Positions 53,144-63,719 of a stretch of DNA of 64,000 bases are shown here, in pieces (within the stretch, counting starts at the first letter, position 1; every line of letters begins with the position of its first letter). The DNA is taken from assembly GCA_013285645.1 (NCBI GenBank), contig JABDHJ010000007.1, forward strand, positions 1 to 64,000. Reading direction: 5' to 3'. A model generated the notes under the pieces. That model had not been told where the DNA came from and searched no databases. It saw only the letters and a program-made list of their open reading frames with translations. The position numbers and the translations under genes were made by a program. The stretch is from Verrucomicrobiota bacterium (GTDB taxonomy: Bacteria; Verrucomicrobiota; Verrucomicrobiia; Methylacidiphilales; UBA1321).

Positions 53144-54085
53144 TTGAACACCGACGATCCCAAAAAAGAACAAACACCGGAGGAAATCGACGCTCAGCTA
53201 CTGAAATACGCTCAGAGCTTCGATGCCACCCTGGATATTGTTTTTCCGACCGTACTAAATAGCAACGAACTAAGCTCTTTCCGCCACAAGGTCGCAAATA
53301 GGTTACAGAACAGGATAATCAGTGTTGCGGGGTCAATCATCCGATTGACAAAAATTGCAGCCAAAGTCGACCCGAAGGCAATTGCGGATAATTCACAATC
53401 GATTCTTGCCTTATCGCGCGTACTTATCGAAGTCTGCGACAAATTCAACTATCTAGCGCTATCGCCAGTAGACGATTTCGAACTAAAAATTAGAACGTTA
53501 TATTTTTCGCTGGTAGGTGCGGTCAAATATAAGAGCTTGAATCGAACCGTCGCCCCTGACCCAAACAATAAGCAGGAACGCGAAGATAGCCTTGTTCGCA
53601 CTGAAAGACTCATCGACAAAAGAAAAGCCGATTTGAAAAGTGCTGGGATCGAAAGGTGGCTCCCCTTCATCGCTTTATCACCTGAAAAGCAACAAATGGT
53701 GTTAAGAGGCGAGACCCAAGAAGATTATTTGAAATCGGATTGGAATACTATTCTAGAAAAGCGTTTAGATCCATCCGAACGAAAGCATTATTTCGATTTA
53801 GGCAACGCAGCCATCCACTCTTCGGCATTTGTCGTTTCCTTCTTTGAGGATCCAAGTGAACACGAAAAATTCATTGCCGACGTGGTGTGTCTTGCACTTT
53901 TTAATGCATCAAGGCATTTAGCTTTATGCACGCTAGAGGCAATTGAACGTTTTCCAGAAATAAAGACTCGAATATCTTCTAGCGATTTCAATGATCTTGA
54001 ACAAATAGCCAAAGGCCTTAAGCAAAAAGGTTGTCTTGATTCTGCTCCCAAAACGGGCAATCAGTTGCAATCTAATAATCATTCT
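53144..54085 (+). CDS. Helical domain of unknown function, in frame with GatB
   Basis: 314 codons from a TTG, one base after the gatA stop, with no stop codon before gatB. The encoded segment is largely helical (FRHKVANRLQNRIISVAGSI, LALSRVLIEVCDKFNYLALS, HYFDLGNAAIHSSAFVVSFF, ASRHLALCTLEAIERFPEIK) and polar at its end (SAPKTGNQLQSNNHS). It resembles no GatB N-terminus; the His/Ser block HYFDLGNAAIHSS recalls uncharacterised DUF5677-like helical proteins (weak). G+C is about 42-43 per cent in two hand-counted lines, against 57 per cent in a counted gatB line, so the insert is probably foreign. It could be made as an extension of GatB or as a separate short protein if gatB starts internally. 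Confidence 0.6.
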
Positions 54086-55573
54086 ATGTCCGCCACCACC
54101 GCCCCCCTCACCACCGCCGATTACGAAGTCGTGATTGGCCTTGAAGTCCACTGCCAGCTTAAGACGAACACGAAGATGTTCTGCTCTTGCAAGAATGAGT
54201 TTGGCGGGCCGTCCAATTCGCATGTGTGCCCGGTATGCCTCGGAATGCCAGGTGTGATGCCGGTGCCGAATGAGGAGGCGATCGAGAAAACGATCCTGAC
54301 CGGCGAGATGCTGGGCTGCCAGATTGCGACGCGTTGCAAGTTTGACCGGAAGAATTATTTCTATCCGGACATGCCGAAGAATTACCAGATCACGCAGTAC
54401 GACGAGCCGCTTTGCCTCGGCGGCGCGGTCACGCTTGACCTACTCGCCTATCCCAAGGATGCGCAGAAGGAGGCATCCACGCAGATCGACAAGCCGGTGC
54501 GACTCGTGCGTATTCACCTCGAGGAGGACGTGGCGAAATCGTTCCACTTCGACGACGGCACCAGCGGAATCGACTTCAACCGCGCGGGCACACCTCTGAT
54601 GGAAATCGTGAGCGAGGCCGATATGTCGACGCCGGAGGAGGCCTTCGCCTATCTCTCCGCGCTCAAGCAAATCCTGGTCTACGGCGGCGTCAGCGATGCC
54701 GACATGGAAAAGGGCCAAATGCGTTGCGACGTCAATGTCTCCATCCGCCCGCGCGGCCAGAAGGAATTCGGCACCAAGTGCGAGTTGAAAAATCTCAACA
54801 GCGTCAGCGGCGTCCGGCGCGCGCTCAAATATGAGATCGCGAGGCAGATCGATGTGGTCACCTCCGGTGGCACCATCGAGCAGCAGACCCGCCGCTGGGA
54901 CGACGACAAAGGCGAGACCACGCTGATGCGCGTGAAGGAAAAGGCCCACGATTACCGCTACTTCCCCGAGCCGGACATCCAAGCCGTGCGCACCGATCAC
55001 GGTCTCTACGACCGCGCCAAGGCCCGAATGCCGGAGCTGCCTGCGGCCAAGAAATTGCGCCTCGTGCAAGCCTACGGCATCAGTGCGTATCAGGCAGGCG
55101 TGCTCGCTTCCGATGCGACGCTCTCTGATTACTTCGAGAAAGCCGCCGAGCCGAAGCCCGCCAATGGTGCCGCCATTGCGAACTTTCTGCTCAACGACTT
55201 CCTCGCCACCGCGACCGGCGAGAATCCCCTGCCCAGCCTCGCGCCTCACTATTTCAACGAACTCGCGGAATTGACCACCTCCGGCCAGATCAACGGCAAG
55301 CAGGCCAAGGATGTCTTCGCGCAGATGTTCGTCACGGGCAAATCGCCTGCCACGCTGGTCAAGGAACTCGGCCTCGCGCAAGTCAGCGATGTCGGCGCTT
55401 TGGAGGCCTTCTGCGATCAAGCCATCGCCGCGAATCCGAAGAGCGTCGCCGATTTCAAGGCCGGCAAGCAAAACGCCGTCAACGCGCTCAAGGGCCAAGT
55501 CATGAAGCTCAGCAAAGGCACCGCCAACCCACAACTCGTCGGCGAGATTCTGGTGAAGAAGTTGAGTCAATAA
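54086..55573 (+). CDS. gatB: Asp-tRNA(Asn)/Glu-tRNA(Gln) amidotransferase subunit B
   Basis: 495 residues from ATG 54086, the usual GatB length. The subunit binds the mischarged tRNA, activates its side-chain carboxylate and amidates it. Key segments are YEVVIGLEVHCQLKTNTKMF, the zinc site CSCKNEFGG ... HVCPVCLGMPG, YFYPDMPKNYQITQYDEPLC, HLEEDVAKSFH, FNRAGTPLMEIVSE, RCDVNVSIRP, KNLNSV, and the C-terminal YqeY-like tail domain. No Shine-Dalgarno site precedes this ATG, and the frame is open upstream for another 314 codons, so the natural product may be an 809-residue fusion. Confidence 0.95.
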   Translation: MSATTAPLTTADYEVVIGLEVHCQLKTNTKMFCSCKNEFGGPSNSHVCPVCLGMPGVMPVPNEEAIEKTILTGEMLGCQIATRCKFDRKNYFYPDMPKNYQITQYDEPLCLGGAVTLDLLAYPKDAQKEASTQIDKPVRLVRIHLEEDVAKSFHFDDGTSGIDFNRAGTPLMEIVSEADMSTPEEAFAYLSALKQILVYGGVSDADMEKGQMRCDVNVSIRPRGQKEFGTKCELKNLNSVSGVRRALKYEIARQIDVVTSGGTIEQQTRRWDDDKGETTLMRVKEKAHDYRYFPEPDIQAVRTDHGLYDRAKARMPELPAAKKLRLVQAYGISAYQAGVLASDATLSDYFEKAAEPKPANGAAIANFLLNDFLATATGENPLPSLAPHYFNELAELTTSGQINGKQAKDVFAQMFVTGKSPATLVKELGLAQVSDVGALEAFCDQAIAANPKSVADFKAGKQNAVNALKGQVMKLSKGTANPQLVGEILVKKLSQ

Positions 55574-55591
55574 GACGGACGGGAGGCATTA

Positions 55592-56803
55592 TTGTACGTT
55601 TCTCGTTTAAAAAAGGCCTCTCGCATTAGGAATATTGTCGCCTTTATCCTGATCGGGATCGGATTCGGTATCTATTGCGCTCAGAACGAGAGGCTCGACC
55701 TCATACTTACCGCAGCGACATTCCTTATTTCTTATATAATAGCCGTTTGTCTTCATGAATTGGGACATGCCTGTGGCGCTGTTCTAGTTGGAGGCGAGGT
55801 GCACTTTATTCAACTCGGACAAGCCTATCCAAAATGGGAACCGTGGACCTTCAGATTTATAGGCTTCCCTTGGAAAATCTACTCGGCTCCTCTTTCCGGT
55901 TCCGTTCACGCATCGTTTTACACGACTCGGCTATATCGTTTTCGCCAGTGCTGGATGATCGCTTGCGGTCCCATGACCAATCTTTTTTTGCTTCTTACGA
56001 CTGTGGCATGGCTGGCTTTTGAAGATTCATCGGAAACTCCATTCTATTTGACGGGTTGGTGCCTGGCAAACGGACTCCTCTTGCTTGGCACGGTCCCTCC
56101 TTTCCAATGGTATCACCGTCCCACGCGCTACAACGACGGGATGCTGTTTCTCAAGACGTTGAAGTATTCCGAATCCGAGATTCAGTCTTATGTGAATGCG
56201 GCGCTCCTAAGGCGTGAATTGAGCTTGAATAGCCTGGAAGGCATGTCTCTTGCCGACTTATTAAGTAACTCCAAACGCCATCCCGAGACAGTCGTCTTTT
56301 TGTGGGAGATCACCAACCGAATGCATGCTTCCAGCGATCTGCGCTATCAAGATTATGTTTTAAAACTCGTCGATCACCCAAAGATGCAGTCCAAATATCT
56401 TGAGATAATAATAGATACGTATCTGACCTGGCAGCTTCATCAAGGTCCCTCTTCCAATCCTGAGGTCACTGATGCCTTATCACTACGCCTCTTGAGAGAA
56501 AATGACTGCATCAGCACTCGGGGCACACGCGGATCGATTCTGATCGATCAAGGCCGCATTGAAGAAGGCAAAACGATGCTGGAAAAAGTCCTCGCACAAA
56601 CTGACAGCATGGTTGACAAGGTTTACTCAAACGTATTTCTAGCCTTGGCTGCCAAAGCTACCGGTGATCTCGATCTCGCCAGCAACTATGCCCTGACAGC
56701 GAGAACATTGGATTCGGCTAATCCTGTCATTCACCGACTTTCCAACCTGTTAGTCCCTCTATCTCGTGAGAGCGAGTCTGATCCTTCGACAAGCTCAGGA
56801 TGA
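55592..56803 (+). CDS. M50-like membrane metalloprotease with helical repeat tail
   Basis: A 403-residue protein. Helix 2 ends in the zinc motif HELGHACGAVLVGG (H55, E56, H59), and further helices follow to residue about 165, including ACGPMTNLFLLLTTVAWLAF, where the family places its third metal ligand region. Residues about 195-390 are soluble helices, TPR-like at the end (IDQGRIEEGKTMLEKVLAQT). It is either an M50 site-2 protease or a non-proteolytic relative. TTG start with a good GGGAGG site. The last ten residues (SESDPSTSSG) come from a family A repeat that has taken over the end of the gene. Confidence 0.75.
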   Translation: MYVSRLKKASRIRNIVAFILIGIGFGIYCAQNERLDLILTAATFLISYIIAVCLHELGHACGAVLVGGEVHFIQLGQAYPKWEPWTFRFIGFPWKIYSAPLSGSVHASFYTTRLYRFRQCWMIACGPMTNLFLLLTTVAWLAFEDSSETPFYLTGWCLANGLLLLGTVPPFQWYHRPTRYNDGMLFLKTLKYSESEIQSYVNAALLRRELSLNSLEGMSLADLLSNSKRHPETVVFLWEITNRMHASSDLRYQDYVLKLVDHPKMQSKYLEIIIDTYLTWQLHQGPSSNPEVTDALSLRLLRENDCISTRGTRGSILIDQGRIEEGKTMLEKVLAQTDSMVDKVYSNVFLALAAKATGDLDLASNYALTARTLDSANPVIHRLSNLLVPLSRESESDPSTSSG

Positions 56804-56806
56804 CAG
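56774..56806. repeat. Family A repeat forming the 3' end of the M50-like gene
   Basis: GAGTCTGATCCTTCGACAAG and the next 13 bases match the 154-186 arm nearly exactly. The stop codon TGA of the gene lies within the repeat (AGGATGACAG). Confidence 0.9.
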
Positions 56807-56825
56807 AGAGGGCGAAATCAGACGA

Positions 56826-56845
56826 CGGTCATAGACCGCCGCTAC
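56826..56845. repeat. Family B repeat, single arm
   Basis: CGGTCATAGACCGCCGCTAC, identical to the arm at 51248-51267. It lies between the M50-like gene and the glycosyltransferase gene, directly behind a family A copy. Confidence 0.8.
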
Positions 56846-56877
56846 ATTAATAGGGCATTATTGAGTCAGTCAAAGCC

Positions 56878-57927
56878 ATGAAAATCCTTTTCCTTTATCA
56901 TCCTTACGTCAATGACGGGATGTCTCGCGCTTTTCGCGCGGTTTCGGAATCGGTTTTCTGCTTCAAGGTGGATCCGAAGGTCCTGCCGGAAGATGTCAGC
57001 CTGATGGACTGGACGAAATTCCGCTCCCTGCGACGGCGCATCCAGGCGCGGGAGTTCGACCTGATCATCGCCTATGCGTGCGAAGAGGGGCTCTGGCGCC
57101 CGAACCGCTCGATCTTCCGCAATCTCCCCCATGCCGTCAAAAAACTGCTCTTTTATTTTCCGGCTTTTGGACCGCGCCTTCTCCTGCCGACGATTAAGGC
57201 GTCGGGCACCCGTCTGGTCATCTACGATTACGACGATTTGACCATCATTCCCTCGATCCGGAATCCGTTTCTGGAGGCGTGTCATCTCTACTTCAAGGTC
57301 CATCCCGCCATCAATCTCCATAAGTCGTTTCTTTTTCAATCGAAGCGCGACGGCAATCTGTGGAATGTCCTGCGCAATCCCCGTTACAACGCGTGGGTAA
57401 AGAAAATACGTCCCATTTCCTACGGGACCGATCTTCAAGATTATTATGACGAATGCGTTGCCCCGGAGAAAAAGTACGACGTTTTCTTCAGCGGCGGCCT
57501 GAAATACTCGCCGGTACGCCAGGACGGAAAACGGATTTTGGAAGAACTCCAGGAGAAAGGCCTTCGCGTCTGCCTGCCTGGCCAGGTGCCCCATCGCGAA
57601 TTCCTACGGCTCTGCTCCGAATCGTGGCTGGTACTTTCACCCGAAGGCGCGGAGTGGCAAAGCGCGCGCCACTATGAGTCGCTACTGATGAAATCGGTGC
57701 CCCTGATCAATTACCCCAACGTGCGACTGCATCGTCCCCTCCTCCATGGAGTCCATGCCCTTTACTATCCACCAGAGGAGAATTTGCTGGCGGACGTAAT
57801 CCATGAGGCCCTTGCCGATAAGCCCCGCCTGCAGAGAATAGCCGAGGAAGGCCGCAAGCACGTCCTCCAGCACCATGTCCATGAAGAGCTGGTCAAAGAG
57901 ATTCTTCGACAGGCGCAGGCGGATTGA
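56878..57927 (+). CDS. Glycosyltransferase (CgeB/GT-B type)
   Basis: A 349-residue protein. The N-terminal domain is diverged; the C-terminal domain has the glycosyltransferase family 1_2 pattern LSPEGAEWQSARHYESLLMK, SVPLINYPNVRL, then LLADVIHEALADKPRLQRIA. Donor and acceptor are unknown. It is the first gene of an LPS-core-like series (heptose and KDO genes follow), so a core or O-chain transferase is likely. The last residues ILRQAQAD read like a decayed family A repeat translation (ATTCTTCGACAGGCGCAGGC). Confidence 0.75.
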   Translation: MKILFLYHPYVNDGMSRAFRAVSESVFCFKVDPKVLPEDVSLMDWTKFRSLRRRIQAREFDLIIAYACEEGLWRPNRSIFRNLPHAVKKLLFYFPAFGPRLLLPTIKASGTRLVIYDYDDLTIIPSIRNPFLEACHLYFKVHPAINLHKSFLFQSKRDGNLWNVLRNPRYNAWVKKIRPISYGTDLQDYYDECVAPEKKYDVFFSGGLKYSPVRQDGKRILEELQEKGLRVCLPGQVPHREFLRLCSESWLVLSPEGAEWQSARHYESLLMKSVPLINYPNVRLHRPLLHGVHALYYPPEENLLADVIHEALADKPRLQRIAEEGRKHVLQHHVHEELVKEILRQAQAD

Positions 57928-57975
57928 TTTTATAATTGAGCTTGGAGTTTGCCCGCAGTTTTTATTTACTGATCC

Positions 57976-59013
57976 ATGCATTTTACTTCGGCGCGACTCG
58001 CGGAAATTCTTGGCGCCTTCTCGCGCATCAAAATCCTGGTCATCGGCGACCTTATGCTGGATGAATTTCTCTGGGGCAAGGTGACGCGTATCTCGCCCGA
58101 AGCACCCGTGCCTATCGTCGATGTCCAGCGCCGGGCTTTCTATCCGGGCGGTGCAGCCAATGTGGCGTTGAATCTCGCCAGCTTGGGGGCGCAGACGGGA
58201 CTGGCGGGCGTTATCGGCCAGGACGAACCGGGATTGCACTTGGTTCAGATTCTTAAAGAAAAGGGAATCGCGACTGACAATACTCGCGCGACATCTTTAC
58301 GCCCTACTACCCACAAGACCCGCATCTGCGCAATCACCCGGCAGGTCCACGATCATCTCGAGATTGAGGACCAGCAGCAAATCGTGCGGTTGGATGAAGA
58401 AACGCGCGCAGCGTTGGATCCCGAGAGCAAGAAATGGCTTTTTGACCGGTTGCGCGGCGAGATTCGCAACTACGATGCCGTGATCTTCTCGGATTATGCC
58501 AAGGGGTTGATCGACCAGGAACTGCTCACTCTTGTCATTAATGAGGCGAAGTCCCAGGGGAAAATCGTGGCGGTCGATCCGAATCCGAACAATCCCTGCA
58601 ACTGGTCGGGTGCCACGGTGCTAAAACCGAACCGGCGCGAAGCTTTTCTGATGGCCGGGTTGCCCTATGCGCTGGACGAGGCAGCCGTGTTGCAAGCCGG
58701 AGCTGTTCTGCAGAAAACGCACACGATCCACCATCTGCTCATCACGCTGAGCGAAGCCGGTATGTTTTTGCTCGAACCGGGAGCGAAACCTTACCACACA
58801 CCAACTCGGGCGCCTGATGTCTCGGACGCGTCCGGCGCGGGCGATACATCCATCGCTGCGTTTACCCTGGCGCTGGCAGCGGGAGCTACGGGGATTGAGG
58901 CGGTGGAGATCGCCAATCACGCGGCAGGAGTTGTTGTCGCCAAGCTCGGTACAGCCACCTTGAATGTGGATGAATTGCATGAAATGTTTGTTAAAATGGA
59001 AGGTCTGATATGA
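57976..59013 (+). CDS. hldA: Heptose 7-phosphate kinase (HldA/RfaE1-like, PfkB fold)
   Basis: A 345-residue sugar kinase. It begins ILVIGDLMLDEFLWGKVTRI, SPEAPVPIVDV, YPGGAANVALNLASLG and ends with the anion hole and catalytic Asp in DASGAGDTSIAAF. This matches the kinase half of HldE, which makes ADP-heptose precursors; the adenylyltransferase half is absent and must be elsewhere. The next gene, overlapping by 4 bases, is the matching phosphatase. Confidence 0.88.
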   Translation: MHFTSARLAEILGAFSRIKILVIGDLMLDEFLWGKVTRISPEAPVPIVDVQRRAFYPGGAANVALNLASLGAQTGLAGVIGQDEPGLHLVQILKEKGIATDNTRATSLRPTTHKTRICAITRQVHDHLEIEDQQQIVRLDEETRAALDPESKKWLFDRLRGEIRNYDAVIFSDYAKGLIDQELLTLVINEAKSQGKIVAVDPNPNNPCNWSGATVLKPNRREAFLMAGLPYALDEAAVLQAGAVLQKTHTIHHLLITLSEAGMFLLEPGAKPYHTPTRAPDVSDASGAGDTSIAAFTLALAAGATGIEAVEIANHAAGVVVAKLGTATLNVDELHEMFVKMEGLI

Positions 59014-59600
59014 AAAGCCGCGCTGTATTTTTTGACCGGGACGATACGTTGATGGTCAATGTCCCCTATCTGGGAGATCCGGGGCTCGTGGAGATTTTTC
59101 CCGAGGCGGCGGCGGCGCTCTACGAGTTGCGTCAGGCGGATTTCTGGCTTTTCGTGGTGAGCAATCAGTCGGGCGTGGGACGTGGGCTGATTTCGCGCAG
59201 CCAGGTTTTTGCGGTGAACGCGGAGATGAAGCGACAACTCGATGGCGACTATATCCACGCCTTTTATCATTCCTTTTCCGCACCGGACGATCCCAAGGCC
59301 ACGGACCGCAAGCCTTCGCCCGAGCTTCTGCTCAAGGCCGCCGAAATCAATAATATTGATCTTTCGCAGTCGTTTTTCGTGGGCGATCGCCTTTCCGACA
59401 TCGAATGCGGAATCAACGCGGGATGCCGCACGGTGCTGCTGACGCATCTGAAATCGAGCCGATTCAATAGCGCTGATCCCGAGGATGCCCTGGCCCGGGA
59501 CAAGGCCCATTATATTGCCGAAAACTTGGTTCAGGCCGCGCGATGGATTCTTGAGGTCACTTCAACAACGCCTAATCTCAAGACTCACGAATTGGAATGA
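59010..59600 (+). CDS. gmhB: Heptose bisphosphate phosphatase (GmhB-like, HAD family)
   Basis: A 196-residue HAD phosphatase. Motif I is VFFDRDDTLMVNV (the nucleophile and the general acid Asp), motif II VVSNQSGVGRG, motif III with RKPSPELLLKAA, and motif IV FFVGDRLSDIECG. It fits GmhB/histidinol-phosphatase proteins by length. The Cys/His zinc loop of classical GmhB is not seen between motifs II and III (YHSFSAPDDPKATD). Overlaps hldA by ATGA, and the following small gene by ATGA too, so the operon is tightly coupled. Confidence 0.85.
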   Translation: MKSRAVFFDRDDTLMVNVPYLGDPGLVEIFPEAAAALYELRQADFWLFVVSNQSGVGRGLISRSQVFAVNAEMKRQLDGDYIHAFYHSFSAPDDPKATDRKPSPELLLKAAEINNIDLSQSFFVGDRLSDIECGINAGCRTVLLTHLKSSRFNSADPEDALARDKAHYIAENLVQAARWILEVTSTTPNLKTHELE

Positions 59601-59941
59601 AATCGAAGGCCATGAATTTTTCTCTTTCATCTGTTCTCTGGATAGTCCTGCCCCTGATGTGGGAGGGAATGAACCTGGCGATGAAAAACTTCGTGGATAC
59701 TATCGAGAAGGAAGCTCCCGATATATGGGAGAGACTAGGCAAGCCAAAGTATAACGCTTTCGGAGGTGTTAAAGGAATGAACCGCGAAGAGTTTAGAGCG
59801 ATTTTGAAACCGGGGGCATACAACGCACTCAACAATCCAAAGATTTCTCGGGCCGGGCTTTGGGTTCACATTTCCTATAGAGTTTTGTTTGGGTCGGTAG
59901 CAGTCGTTTTGATTTATTATGTGTTTCTTAGAAAAAGCTAA
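59597..59941 (+). CDS. Small membrane protein of unknown function in the KDO/heptose operon
   Basis: A 114-residue protein with helices at both ends (SLSSVLWIVLPLMWEGMNLA and YRVLFGSVAVVLIYYVFLRK) and an amphipathic middle (NFVDTIEKEAPDIWERLGKP). It overlaps gmhB by ATGA and its stop is directly followed by the kdsB start, so it is co-translated with core LPS genes. No family recognised. A scaffold or inhibitor role in the pathway is conceivable but not shown. Confidence 0.6.
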   Translation: MKSKAMNFSLSSVLWIVLPLMWEGMNLAMKNFVDTIEKEAPDIWERLGKPKYNAFGGVKGMNREEFRAILKPGAYNALNNPKISRAGLWVHISYRVLFGSVAVVLIYYVFLRKS

Positions 59942-62313
<2,372 letters not shown>

Positions 62314-62346
62314 GATTACGTTTGGATACCTTAAAAGGCGAATTTT

Positions 62347-62517
62347 GTGAAATCTTGGCCCGAAATTCCTCGTTCCGCCTTGGTCGCTTTTGATGCTGAA
62401 ATTGCCCGTGACCGAAAGAGCAAATCTCTTCAAAAACTGGGAGACAGTCCAGAGGAAGCCGTGGCCACCTTAAGTCAGTTCGTGCATAAGCCATGGACTA
62501 AGGAGGCCAGGAAGTGA
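62347..62517 (+). CDS. Small protein of unknown function
   Basis: 56 codons from GTG 62347 (preceded by AAAAGGCG), reading KSWPEIPRSALVAFDAEIAR and ending WTKEARK. It is soluble and mainly helical, with antitoxin- or linker-like composition, but no known motif. It lies 33 bases after pyrG on the same strand. A chance frame is possible. Confidence 0.4.
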   Translation: MKSWPEIPRSALVAFDAEIARDRKSKSLQKLGDSPEEAVATLSQFVHKPWTKEARK

Positions 62518-62542
62518 CTATTGGAATGGAAAGGCACTCTAG

Positions 62543-62746
62543 ATGGATAGGAATCTAAAAGCCGCATTATTCCTAGCACTTGTCATCTGCTTTTTCAGAG
62601 TGGTTTTTCATGCCGCAGAGGCCATCCATCTGATTCCGATGTCTTCTTCCGATCTCGTGTCTGGGCACATTGACGACGCTGTAGTCTATGGAATTCTCGC
62701 TTTAATTTTTTGCTACGTCATCTACAGAGTTCGCACAAAAAAGTAA
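62543..62746 (+). CDS. Small two-helix membrane protein of unknown function
   Basis: A 67-residue protein with helices ALFLALVICFFRVVFHAAEA and AVVYGILALIFCYVIYRVRT separated by a polar loop. Size and layout are typical of small membrane proteins, but no family is recognised. It lies between pyrG and kdsA in the same direction. Confidence 0.5.
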   Translation: MDRNLKAALFLALVICFFRVVFHAAEAIHLIPMSSSDLVSGHIDDAVVYGILALIFCYVIYRVRTKK

Positions 62747-62811
62747 TGCGAGCCCCAAGTTACTCTCATTCCCAAGTGCACCTTGGAAACTAGGAATGCA
62801 AAAAGCAGACT

Positions 62812-62846
62812 GAACTGGTCCTTCGACAAGCTCAGCATGACGGATT
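62812..62846. repeat. Family A repeat, single copy
   Basis: GGTCCTTCGACAAGCTCAGC and neighbours, in reverse orientation with one change in the core. The preceding 62768-62790 shows a decayed TTCCCAAGT element like the one at 37.5 kb. Between them they fill the gap before kdsA. Confidence 0.75.
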
Positions 62847-62912
62847 AGTAACCGTGAAAGCGTGAATTGCCATTCGCCTCGGCACAGTTTTTTGGTAGAG
62901 TGACCGCTTCCC

Positions 62913-63719
62913 GTGAAAAAGAATCCGCCCTCCACCTCGACTAAAAGCTTCTTTCTTGTCGCTGGCCCTTGTGTGCTTGAATCCGAAGCACTCACGCTTT
63001 CCATCGCGAAGCATCTGGTGGAGTTGACTGCTGATCTCGGTATTCCCTTTATTTTCAAGGCATCGTTCGACAAGGCCAACCGGACCAGCGGCAAGGCATT
63101 TCGCGGCCCGGGTCTAGCGCAGGGACTGAAAATTCTCGCGGGGGTCAAGAAGCGTTTTGGCTGCCGGGTGCTCACGGATATTCACGAAGCGGGCCAGATC
63201 AAGACCGCCGCGAAGGTCATTGATATCCTGCAAATCCCCGCCTTTCTCTGCCGCCAGACCGATCTTCTCGTCGCGGCGGCGAAGAGCGGTCGCGCGGTCA
63301 ACGTCAAGAAGGGGCAATTCCTGGCTCCGGGCGACGTCGATAATATCGCGGCCAAGTTGCGCTCCGCAGGCTGCAAGGAGTATTACATCACCGAGCGCGG
63401 AACCACGTTCGGCTATAACAATCTCGTCGTCGATATGCGCAGCCTCGCGCTGATGCGCCAGGCCGGGCACCCGGTTATTTTTGACGCAACCCATTCCGTG
63501 CAACGTCCCGGCGGCAATGGCACGAGCACGGGCGGCGACGGCAGCATGGCTCCCGTCCTGGCCCGCGCGGCGGTGGCAGCGGGGATCGACGGCCTGTTTA
63601 TCGAAACCCACCCTCAACCTGCCCAGTCCCCGTCCGACGGCCCGAACATGATTCCACTTGCGCAGATGGAGGGCCTGCTGCGAACTTTAAAGGCGATCCA
63701 TGAGGCCTCTCGTTCTTAG
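62913..63719 (+). CDS. kdsA: KDO 8-phosphate synthase
   Basis: A 268-residue TIM-barrel enzyme condensing PEP with arabinose 5-phosphate. Motifs are [74 protein letters not shown], and [11 protein letters not shown] with the phosphate-binding loop, then [20 protein letters not shown]. The Cys in AGPCVLE could be a metal ligand (metal-dependent type). GTG start 62913. It overlaps the next gene by 20 bases. Confidence 0.96.
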   Translation: MKKNPPSTSTKSFFLVAGPCVLESEALTLSIAKHLVELTADLGIPFIFKASFDKANRTSGKAFRGPGLAQGLKILAGVKKRFGCRVLTDIHEAGQIKTAAKVIDILQIPAFLCRQTDLLVAAAKSGRAVNVKKGQFLAPGDVDNIAAKLRSAGCKEYYITERGTTFGYNNLVVDMRSLALMRQAGHPVIFDATHSVQRPGGNGTSTGGDGSMAPVLARAAVAAGIDGLFIETHPQPAQSPSDGPNMIPLAQMEGLLRTLKAIHEASRS

